Shown here: piece after piece, positions 54,720 through 61,506 of the stretch
Numbering within the stretch: position 1 is the stretch's first letter
Layout of the letters: each line of letters starts with the position of its first letter
Assembly (NCBI GenBank): GCA_947493175.1
Contig: CANLQD010000004.1
Span: forward strand, 248,001 to 312,000
From: an uncultured Flavobacteriaceae bacterium
GTDB taxonomy: Bacteria; Bacteroidota; Bacteroidia; Flavobacteriales; Flavobacteriaceae
Reading direction: 5' to 3'
DNA: 64,000 bases
The notes under the pieces: generated by a model
Database searches by the model: none
Told to the model about the DNA's origin: nothing
Seen by the model: the letters and a program-made list of their open reading frames with translations, nothing else
Made by a program: the position numbers and the translations under genes

Positions 54720-56147
54720 CTATTCCCTATCGGCCAGTTGATCTTTTCCCATGACCATTTTCGATTGGTGTGTTTTGACCAAGGTCTCAATGTTTGCCAA
54801 AACTTCTGGATGCTCTTGGGCAATATTAAACTGTTCGGAAGGGTCTTCTTCTAAATGATATAGGAGTGGGGGATCGTGTCGTTGCTTTTCTCCAAACATA
54901 CCATAAGCTCCTTGGGTAATATAATGAAGTTTGTAGTCTCCGTAACGTACGGCGTACAATTCCGTACCTCGATAGTAAAAGACCTCCTTGCGCGGACCGT
55001 CGGCACCTTGAAAGAGGGTGGGACCTAGGTCGTAACTGTCCAGCATTCGGTCCTCTGGGAGTGGAATATCTGCCAATCGGCTAAAAGTGGCAAAGAAATC
55101 CATCGTATTTCCTAAGTCTGTAATGACCCCTGGTTGAATACGTCCTGGATTCCAAAAAAGGGTAGGAACGCGCATGCCACCTTCCCAAGTACTTCCTTTT
55201 CCAGCCCTTAACAATCCTGCACTTCCGCCATGGGTTCCGAAAGATAACCATGGCCCATTGTCCGAAGTGAATACCAAAATGGTATTGTCCGCCAAACCCT
55301 CTGCTTTGAGGAAAGCCATTATCTTACCGACCCCATCATCAATTTCGGATACTACGTCTCCATAAATGCCTCTTTTACTTTTCCCTGCAAAGCCATCAGA
55401 GGCGAACAAAGGAATATGTGGAAGGTTGTGCGCCAGATAAATGAAAAAAGGTTCCGATCGATGTTCCTTGATGAACGAAATAGCCTCTTCACTATAGCGT
55501 TTGGTAATCGTGGTTTGATCTGCCGGTCGCTCAATAATCGCGGTATTGCGCATTAACGGCACATTGAAAACCTCTGTAGGGATGGACTCCCCATCTGCTA
55601 CCAGCTTTTTGTAATGCTTTGGGCCGATGAAGTCCATATCATTGGAATATGGAATCCCGAAGTAATAGTCGAAACCATTTTGGGTAGGCAGGTATTCAGG
55701 CTTGTGGCCCAGATGCCACTTTCCGATGCATGCAGTTTGATAATCTGCTTTCTTCAGCTGTTCTGCCAAGGTAATCTCCTCTTTCGGAATACCATTGACC
55801 GAATTAGGAAACAACACCCGATGCACATCGCTGGCCATCCCGTTCCGTACGGGCAATCGACCGGTCAAAAGTGCCGCCCTACTCGGGGTGCATACGCTTG
55901 CCGCCACATAAAAGTTGGTCCACTTCTGTCCCTCGTTGGCCATTCGGTCCAGATGGGGCGTTTCAATGGTCGGGTGTCCGAAGATACCCAAATCCCCGTA
56001 GCCCAGATCATCAGCGAAAATCACTATAAAATTGGGTTGGCCTTTTTTAAATTCTTGGGATTGCAGTTGCACCACCTGAAAAGACAAAAATATCCCTATC
56101 CATACCCATCGGTATAGAACCAGCTTCTTATTTTCTTTATTGCTCAT
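54720..56147 (-). CDS. exported arylsulfatase (formylglycine type)
   Basis: A 475-residue sulfatase with a signal peptide (about 1-30). The metal-binding DD pair (FADDLGYGDLG) and the maturation motif CTPSRAALLTGR, with Cys86 to be converted to formylglycine, are intact; GKWHLGHKPEYLP and TSDNGPW follow. It would desulfate a sugar or aromatic sulfate in the periplasm, as expected for a marine flavobacterium living on sulfated algal polysaccharides. It lies 4 bases after a Gfo/Idh/MocA gene on the same strand, so the two are one unit. No formylglycine-generating enzyme gene is in the window. Confidence 0.95.
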   Translation of the reverse strand: MSNKENKKLVLYRWVWIGIFLSFQVVQLQSQEFKKGQPNFIVIFADDLGYGDLGIFGHPTIETPHLDRMANEGQKWTNFYVAASVCTPSRAALLTGRLPVRNGMASDVHRVLFPNSVNGIPKEEITLAEQLKKADYQTACIGKWHLGHKPEYLPTQNGFDYYFGIPYSNDMDFIGPKHYKKLVADGESIPTEVFNVPLMRNTAIIERPADQTTITKRYSEEAISFIKEHRSEPFFIYLAHNLPHIPLFASDGFAGKSKRGIYGDVVSEIDDGVGKIMAFLKAEGLADNTILVFTSDNGPWLSFGTHGGSAGLLRAGKGSTWEGGMRVPTLFWNPGRIQPGVITDLGNTMDFFATFSRLADIPLPEDRMLDSYDLGPTLFQGADGPRKEVFYYRGTELYAVRYGDYKLHYITQGAYGMFGEKQRHDPPLLYHLEEDPSEQFNIAQEHPEVLANIETLVKTHQSKMVMGKDQLADRE

Positions 56148-56151
56148 GGTC

Positions 56152-57591
56152 CTACGAGATTTCCCAACCCTTGCGATAGGTTCCTTTGACCCATTCGTTG
56201 GCCAGCTCCCAATTGGTAACCTTCATGTTGTCGCCGTCCCACAAAATCTTTCGTCGACCCGGATATTCAAAAGGATCCCAATCCCCTATTTTTTTACCGG
56301 CCTTCAATTTTTTATACTGGAACGCCTTAATGGCCAAGTTTCCCATTAAAACCGCTTCGGTCAAGGGTCCCGATCGTTTAAAATCGGATGAAGTCCCGGT
56401 ACCGTTCAAACAGCCGTCGACAAAGTTTTTTTGATGCCCACCCGTGTCCCCTTCGATACGTTTTAGATACGGCTTTGGCGGATTCAATAGCTTCATGGTT
56501 TCCGAAGGTAATAAACGAGCGTTTCGAGAGTAGGTATCGCACACCAAAATACCCCTGGTACCATAAAAAATGGAGCCACCCCCACTATCACCGATGGTTT
56601 CATCATCTTTTAACTCGTCTGGTAAGTCGGGCAGTAATCCACCATCGTACCAGTTCAATGCGATATCGCCATGTTCCTCTGTGTTGAATTTTAAACGTAC
56701 AATCGAGGAAGCGGGACAGGAAGCACTGTAATCAGCTTCCACAAAATCGCCCACCCAATTGGTCGTGCAACTCGCTTCCGCTTCGGTCGGGTAGCCTAAA
56801 TCGAGCACCCCAAAAGGCGTTTCCATAATATGGCAGCCCATATCGCCCAAGGCCCCGGTGCCAAAATCCCAAAATCCACGCCATTTAAAAGGCAAGTACG
56901 AGTTGTTGTAATCTCTCATTTCGGCAGGACCAAGCCACAAATCCCAATCCAAACCCTTGGGAACGGCATCTTTTCCTTGGGGTACGGGAACCCCTTGGGG
57001 CCACACGGGGCGGTTGGTCCAACAGTCAACCTTATATACTTTTCCGATAACACCAGATTGTATCCATTCTTTCGCTTCTCGGCTACCGTCGCTCGAAGCG
57101 CCCTGATTTCCCATTTGGGTCACTATACCGTTCTCTTGTGCCACACGGGTCATCATTCTAGCTTCATTGATATTGTGCGTTAACGGTTTTTCTACATAGG
57201 CATGTTTTTTGGCCTTCATAAAAGGCAGCGCGATCGGTGCATGGGTATGATCGGGCGTTGCCACCATTACCGCATCGATTTCACTGAGATGCTTGTCATA
57301 AACCTTTCTAAAATCTTTGTAGCGTTTGGCCTTTGGATAGTTTTTGTAGGTGTCGGCCGCCCTTCGGTCATCGACATCGCAGAGCGTAACGAACTTTACT
57401 TTTTTGGTTTCCTCCATACCGCGCATGACTCCGGCTCCCCGCCCACCAACACCGAACGCACCTACATATAAGGTATCGCTGGGAGCTATGTGGGCCTTTC
57501 CCATTACAAAACTGGGTACGATCGAAAATACGGTCGAGGCCGCTGCTGTTTTCTTGATAAACTTTCTTCTTTGCATCTTATTGGATTCCAT
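56152..57591 (-). CDS. exported Gfo/Idh/MocA family oxidoreductase (Tat substrate)
   Basis: A 479-residue NAD(P)-dependent oxidoreductase. The N terminus carries a twin-arginine signal (RRKFIKK, Arg8-Arg9, then a hydrophobic stretch to about residue 31), so the protein should be exported folded with its cofactor. The nucleotide-binding fold starts at VGAFGVGGRGAG, followed by TPDHTHAPIALPFMKAKKHA and the family EKPLTHN motif. Such exported members in Bacteroidota can act on glycosides by an NAD-recycling mechanism. It precedes the sulfatase by 4 bases; joint action on sulfated sugars is plausible. Confidence 0.92.
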   Translation of the reverse strand: MESNKMQRRKFIKKTAAASTVFSIVPSFVMGKAHIAPSDTLYVGAFGVGGRGAGVMRGMEETKKVKFVTLCDVDDRRAADTYKNYPKAKRYKDFRKVYDKHLSEIDAVMVATPDHTHAPIALPFMKAKKHAYVEKPLTHNINEARMMTRVAQENGIVTQMGNQGASSDGSREAKEWIQSGVIGKVYKVDCWTNRPVWPQGVPVPQGKDAVPKGLDWDLWLGPAEMRDYNNSYLPFKWRGFWDFGTGALGDMGCHIMETPFGVLDLGYPTEAEASCTTNWVGDFVEADYSASCPASSIVRLKFNTEEHGDIALNWYDGGLLPDLPDELKDDETIGDSGGGSIFYGTRGILVCDTYSRNARLLPSETMKLLNPPKPYLKRIEGDTGGHQKNFVDGCLNGTGTSSDFKRSGPLTEAVLMGNLAIKAFQYKKLKAGKKIGDWDPFEYPGRRKILWDGDNMKVTNWELANEWVKGTYRKGWEIS

Positions 57592-57724
57592 AAAAATTAC
57601 GATTTGGAAGATACGAAAAAAGTACGCTCCTCATGAAGACCAATGTGTCTCAAACCTAAATGGTTTTAAGAAAATTAATTAAATATATGCGGTATTCTTT
57701 ACAAACAACCTTTAGGCCGCCCAT

Positions 57725-58387
57725 CTAGCTTTGACCGTTCCATTCCTTATAAAACTGTTCTAGGAAAATCTCCATGAACCGATGACGTTCCTCCGCCATC
57801 TTTTTTCCGGTATCGGTGTTCATGGTGTCTTTTAGCAACAATAGCTTTTCATAAAAATGGTTGATAGTAGGCGAAGTAGATTTTTTGTATGCTTCCTTAC
57901 TCATTTGTAAGTTAGGAGCAATCGATGGATTATAAAGCTCCCGGTTTTTGAATCCACCGTAATTAAAAGCACGGGCAATTCCGATGGCCCCGATCGCATC
58001 GAGTCGGTCGGCATCTTGCACTACCTGCAGTTCGGCAGAACTAAAAGGGGCGTCTCCTTTTTTTTCCAGGCTGTTTTTAAAAGAGATGTTCTCGATAATT
58101 TGAATGACAGCTGTGACTACCTCTTCGGTAACTCGCAGCGATTCTAAGAATTCTTTTGCCAACCGAGGCCCTACAGTTTCGTCTCCATCATGAAATTTTG
58201 CATCGGCAATATCGTGCAATAATGCACCTAATGTTACCACAAGGATATCGACCTTTTCGGTTTCAGCTATTTTTTTGGTGTTATTAAAGACGCGCTGTAT
58301 GTGGAACCAATCATGTCCGCCTTCGGCACCTTTCAAGGTTTCCTTTACAAATTCGATGGTCTTGTCGATAATTTGCTGATTGCTCAT
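57725..58387 (-). CDS. HD domain metal-dependent phosphohydrolase
   Basis: A 220-residue HD-superfamily protein. The metal-binding set is visible: GGHDWFHIQRVFNN in the first helix pair, His58-Asp59 in LLHDIADAKFHDG, and an Asp in VVQDADRLDAIGAIGIARAF. This matches the YedJ/PF01966-type stand-alone HD hydrolases whose substrates are nucleotides or unknown phosphates. It overlaps the upstream acyltransferase gene by 4 bases (ATGA), so the two are translationally coupled. Confidence 0.9.
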   Translation of the reverse strand: MSNQQIIDKTIEFVKETLKGAEGGHDWFHIQRVFNNTKKIAETEKVDILVVTLGALLHDIADAKFHDGDETVGPRLAKEFLESLRVTEEVVTAVIQIIENISFKNSLEKKGDAPFSSAELQVVQDADRLDAIGAIGIARAFNYGGFKNRELYNPSIAPNLQMSKEAYKKSTSPTINHFYEKLLLLKDTMNTDTGKKMAEERHRFMEIFLEQFYKEWNGQS

Positions 58388-59121
58388 TTAAAAGAAGTTA
58401 TACCGGAGACGACTTTTTGTTCAATTTTGGTTAAGAGCTCATCTAGGTTGCCCGTTATTTCCATAGGGGCGTGCACATCAAATGTAATGTGGTTCCCGAT
58501 ACCATTTGGAAACTTTCCGTACCGTAGCATTTTCCAAGAATTGTTAATACTGATAGGGATTATCAAAGCAGAAGGAGCGTTTCGCATCAATAATTTGAGT
58601 CCGGTGGTCTTAAAAGGTTTGGGATGGCCCGTACGACTTCGGGTACCCTCCGGAAAAATGACGGCACCTCTTTGATACGTTTCGATATACTTTCCCAATT
58701 TTATGATTTCCCCCAGTGCTTGTTTGCTATCCTTGCGATCGATCAATACAGAGCCGCCATGTCGTAAATTATAGGAAACGCTGGGAATGCCCTTTCCCAG
58801 CTCTTTTTTACTGACAAATTTTGGATGCTGCTTTCGCATGTACCAAATCACGGGAGGGATATCGTGCATGCTCTGATGGTTCAACACCATTATTGTCGGT
58901 CGGTCGGTCGGTATCTGATGGGTATTGTTGAAGGTATATCGCGTGCCCAGTATATGGGTACAGCGCATTAAAAAAAGATTCAGCACGGCTACGCTGGCTC
59001 TGTGAGGCCCATATCCAAAGAGATTAAAGCAAAGCCATTGTATAGGATGAAAGACCAACAAGCATAGCCCAAAGAAGAATAGGTACAAAACGCTCAATGG
59101 ATAGGCCAGTAGTTTTTGCAT
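58384..59121 (-). CDS. 1-acyl-sn-glycerol-3-phosphate acyltransferase (PlsC-like)
   Basis: A 245-residue membrane-bound acyltransferase. After a hydrophobic N terminus (about 5-30) come the PlsC motifs: His82-x4-Asp87 in NHQSMHD and the substrate-binding FPEGTRSRTG (about 155-164). It would convert lysophosphatidic acid to phosphatidic acid, or acylate a related lipid. The downstream HD hydrolase overlaps by 4 bases. A TACTTTTG box lies only 5 bases before the start codon, so the message could be leaderless. Confidence 0.93.
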   Translation of the reverse strand: MQKLLAYPLSVLYLFFFGLCLLVFHPIQWLCFNLFGYGPHRASVAVLNLFLMRCTHILGTRYTFNNTHQIPTDRPTIMVLNHQSMHDIPPVIWYMRKQHPKFVSKKELGKGIPSVSYNLRHGGSVLIDRKDSKQALGEIIKLGKYIETYQRGAVIFPEGTRSRTGHPKPFKTTGLKLLMRNAPSALIIPISINNSWKMLRYGKFPNGIGNHITFDVHAPMEITGNLDELLTKIEQKVVSGITSFK

Positions 59122-59125
59122 GAAA

Positions 59126-59133
59126 CAAAAGTA
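59126..59133 (-). promoter_or_regulatory. -7 box of the acyltransferase gene, directly before the start codon
   Basis: The minus strand reads TACTTTTG, a perfect TAnnTTTG box, ending 4 bases before the ATG. If used, transcription would begin at or next to the start codon. Confidence 0.3.
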
Positions 59134-59217
59134 CTATTCTGTCGGATTTATTCGGGAATTAAGGAATGAAATATAGCAAAGAGAATATCAAAAAAGACAT
59201 TCAAAAAGTGGAGCTAC

Positions 59218-59277
59218 GTCATTGCGAACACAGTAAAGTAATTAGTTGAGGCAGATTACTTCGTTCCTTGCAATGAC
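59218..59277. repeat. palindromic intergenic repeat (GTCATTGC...GCAATGAC)
   Basis: GTCATTGC (59218-59225) pairs with GCAATGAC (59270-59277), and inside it AAGTAAT pairs with ATTACTT. The layout matches the palindromic CATTGCGA-type intergenic repeat found in many genomes. It sits in the gap between the bacilliredoxin end and the acyltransferase start; a partial relative lies at 21498. Confidence 0.6.
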
Positions 59278-59343
59278 ATGTTCCAAAGCTTTTTGGATGT
59301 CTCAAAACTTATGGCTTCTATTGTTTAAAGAAGCAAAAGGAGT

Positions 59344-59754
59344 TTAACAGAACTCGTCGAAAGCACCTTTTAGGTTTTCCGCAATCATCTCGGCGGGTCT
59401 TCCTTCGATGTGATGACGCTCGATCATGTGAACCAACTCACCATTTTTGAACAACGCCATGCTTGGTGAAGAAGGAGGAAAGGGAATCATCATATTTCTC
59501 GCTGCATCTACCGCTTCGGTATCGACCCCGGCGAAAACTGTTACGATATGGTCGGGTTTTTTCGTGTTTTGCAAACTCATCTTTGCGGCGGGTCTTGCAT
59601 TGGCAGCGGCACAACCACAAACGGAGTTCACTACTACAAGGGTAGTGCCTTCTTGGCTAATTGCTTTTTCGACCGCTTCGGCCGTATATAATTCTTCAAA
59701 CCCAGCCATGGCCAAGTCATCTCTCATTGGTTTCACTAATTCTGCAGGATACAT
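59344..59754 (-). CDS. bacilliredoxin, BrxA/BrxB family
   Basis: A 136-residue thioredoxin-fold protein of the BrxA/BrxB (formerly YphP/YqiW, DUF1094) family. The active site is Cys46-Gly-Cys48 in VVNSVCGCAAANARPA, the family's CGC motif. VTVFAGVD and PPSSPSMALFKNGELVHMIE are also typical. In Bacillus these proteins remove bacillithiol from oxidised protein thiols; flavobacteria also make bacillithiol, so the same role is likely here. A single gene with a TATATTTG promoter box 24 bases upstream. Confidence 0.94.
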   Translation of the reverse strand: MYPAELVKPMRDDLAMAGFEELYTAEAVEKAISQEGTTLVVVNSVCGCAAANARPAAKMSLQNTKKPDHIVTVFAGVDTEAVDAARNMMIPFPPSSPSMALFKNGELVHMIERHHIEGRPAEMIAENLKGAFDEFC

Positions 59755-59777
59755 AGTCTATCTTTTTTATTAAGCTT

Positions 59778-59785
59778 CAAATATA
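59778..59785 (-). promoter_or_regulatory. -7 promoter box of the bacilliredoxin gene
   Basis: The minus strand reads TATATTTG, a perfect TAnnTTTG box 24 bases upstream of the start codon; no convincing -33 element. Confidence 0.4.
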
Positions 59786-59957
59786 CCAATTCTTCGGTTT
59801 TTTTTAATACCCCTTAACCTTTCGTTCTGAAAAAAGGAGGCTATGGGCAACAAGATATGGTTCAGCGATGCAAAAATGAGATTATTCATCGAATTCTTGC
59901 CTGCCAATTGAACCTGAAACTTGCTCTTTCGCATAAACTTTTTTATCTCTAAAGCCC

Positions 59958-59965
59958 TATCTTTG
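59958..59965 (+). promoter_or_regulatory. -7 promoter box of the TerB-DnaJ gene
   Basis: TATCTTTG, a perfect TAnnTTTG box, 18 bases before the ATG at 59984. Its position also supports 59984 rather than the in-frame ATG at 59921 as the start. Confidence 0.45.
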
Positions 59966-59983
59966 GCAAAAACCGAACACAAT

Positions 59984-60718
59984 ATGATTAAATGGGTCGC
60001 CGCATTCCTCGGCTACTACTTATTTCGCATTCCCGGAGCTATTCTAGGATTCCTTGTAGGAAGTTTTATTGACAATGCCAGCAGTAAAGGCGGCGGAGCC
60101 CAAACTATTTTGCGGGATATGACCCGCCAGACCGTTTCCCCGGCCGATTTTGAGCTAAATCTATTGTCGCTCTGCTCTTTGGTTATCAAAGCCGATGGTA
60201 CGGTGAGCAAAACAGAGATGGATTATGTGCGCCAGTACTTTATTCAAACCTATGGCAAAGAAAAGGCCAATGCCATTTTTAGAACATTCAACGAAATCAA
60301 CAAAAAGCACGAGATTTCCGCCCAACGAATCTGTTCCTATCTCAATCAACGAACACGTTACGAAGTACGGTTGCAACTACTACATTTCTTATTCGGAATC
60401 GCCCAGGCCGATGGCGCGGTCAGTAAGGCCGAAATTAGTAAGATCCAAGAAATTGCCGGGTATTTTAGGGTGTCGTTACGCGATTTTGAGAGCATCAAGG
60501 CAATGTTCGTAAAGGAAGCAAACAATGCCTACAAGATTTTGGAAATCGATAAGACCGCGACAGACAATGAAGTAAAAAAGGCCTATCGCAACATGGCCAA
60601 AAAATACCATCCCGACCGAGTCAATACCCAAGACGAAGCGATTAAGAAAGGAGCGGAGGAAAAGTTCAAGGAGGTACAGAAGGCCTATGAAGTCATTCAG
60701 GCAGAGAGAGGGCTTTAA
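59984..60718 (+). CDS. TerB-DnaJ fusion co-chaperone (DjlA-like)
   Basis: A 244-residue protein from ATG 59984. A hydrophobic N terminus (about 4-28, [20 protein letters not shown]) is followed by a TerB-like helical domain (about 55-175, [20 protein letters not shown] and [18 protein letters not shown], acidic repeats) and a C-terminal J domain (about 182-244) with His209-Pro-Asp211. This is the arrangement of DjlA, a membrane-tethered DnaJ that delivers substrates to DnaK. An in-frame ATG 63 bases earlier is unlikely because it lies upstream of the promoter box. Confidence 0.9.
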   Translation: MIKWVAAFLGYYLFRIPGAILGFLVGSFIDNASSKGGGAQTILRDMTRQTVSPADFELNLLSLCSLVIKADGTVSKTEMDYVRQYFIQTYGKEKANAIFRTFNEINKKHEISAQRICSYLNQRTRYEVRLQLLHFLFGIAQADGAVSKAEISKIQEIAGYFRVSLRDFESIKAMFVKEANNAYKILEIDKTATDNEVKKAYRNMAKKYHPDRVNTQDEAIKKGAEEKFKEVQKAYEVIQAERGL

Positions 60719-60747
60719 AAGTTCAAATGCAAGTTCAAAAAGTTGAA
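60719..60747. repeat. short AAGTTCA direct and inverted repeat
   Basis: AAGTTCA occurs at 60719-60725 and 60731-60737 and inverted as TTGAAC just after (60742-60747). It lies right after the TerB-DnaJ stop and could act as a weak terminator or be a decayed intergenic repeat. Confidence 0.35.
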
Positions 60748-60891
60748 CCTCCAAAAAATAGAAAACCAACCTTGGACTTCGTGTTAGCAAGTCCTAGCTG
60801 ATATTCCTACTAGAATATGGAGGGTTTGGAAAATATCCTTGTTATGAATCTGAGTAAAATAGTTGTATTTGAACTTGATCCTTGCACTTGC

Positions 60892-61434
60892 TTACGCTTC
60901 TGGATTCTTCTCCCTTATTTTTTTATACAATTTGATGCCGAGCATCAAGAATACCCCCAACCCTAAGATACCCACTACGCCGAAAACCCAACTAATCGTT
61001 GTTCTAAGAATCACTAAAAAAACGACTGCAAATAGGATCAGGGTCGCCCCTTCGTTCCAAATACGCATATAATTGCTGGTGTAACGAACCTCATTGCGTT
61101 GTAGTTGTTTAAAAATCAAGTGGTTTTTAATGTGATAGGCGACGAGCAGCGCCACAAATCCCAGTTTTATATGCATCCATGGTTGTTGAAGCCAAGCCGG
61201 CATCAAGATAAGCAACCAAACAGCAAAAATGGTACATAAAATGGCAGAGGGCCAAGTGATGATATACCAGAGTCGCTTGGTCATCAACTGTAGTTGTTTT
61301 GTCAATATCTCCTTTTCCGGAGATGGCTTTTTGGAAGCCTCAATGTGATAAATAAACAAACGCGGAATATAGAACAGTCCGGCAAACCAAGTGACGACAA
61401 AAATCAGATGCAGGGCTTTGATATAGTTATACAC
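60892..61434 (-). CDS. hemJ: CopD-like membrane protein, probable protoporphyrinogen IX oxidase HemJ
   Basis: A 180-residue membrane protein with about five helices; the start is GTG at 61434. The HemJ (UPF0093) pattern is present: His9 in ALHLIFVVTWFAGLFYIPRL, a second His in FIYHIEASK, TKRLWYIITWPS, WMHIKLGFVALLVAYH, and RIWNEGATLI near the end. HemJ oxidises protoporphyrinogen IX to protoporphyrin IX, the substrate of HemH; Bacteroidota members are often annotated only as CopD family. With hemA, hemCD, hemE and hemH in the window this fits the heme theme, though it lies 18 kb from hemA and far from hemH. Confidence 0.8.
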   Translation of the reverse strand: MYNYIKALHLIFVVTWFAGLFYIPRLFIYHIEASKKPSPEKEILTKQLQLMTKRLWYIITWPSAILCTIFAVWLLILMPAWLQQPWMHIKLGFVALLVAYHIKNHLIFKQLQRNEVRYTSNYMRIWNEGATLILFAVVFLVILRTTISWVFGVVGILGLGVFLMLGIKLYKKIREKNPEA

Positions 61435-61443
61435 GCTACTTCT

Positions 61444-61471
61444 AGGTTCAAGGTTAAAGTTTCAAAGTTAC
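61444..61471. repeat. seven-base-period repeat upstream of hemJ
   Basis: Four units AGGTTCA, AGGTTAA, AGTTTCA, AAGTTAC with a seven-base period, 10 bases upstream of the hemJ GTG start. They are similar in kind to the runs at 51721 and 60719. Confidence 0.5.
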
Positions 61472-61506
61472 AGAAAACGGAAACTTTGTAGGGTATACTT
61501 TTTGTT

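Noticed and set aside
55614..56117. 167-codon plus-strand frame
   Set aside because: It is antisense to the sulfatase catalytic domain, including the CTPSR motif; no independent support.
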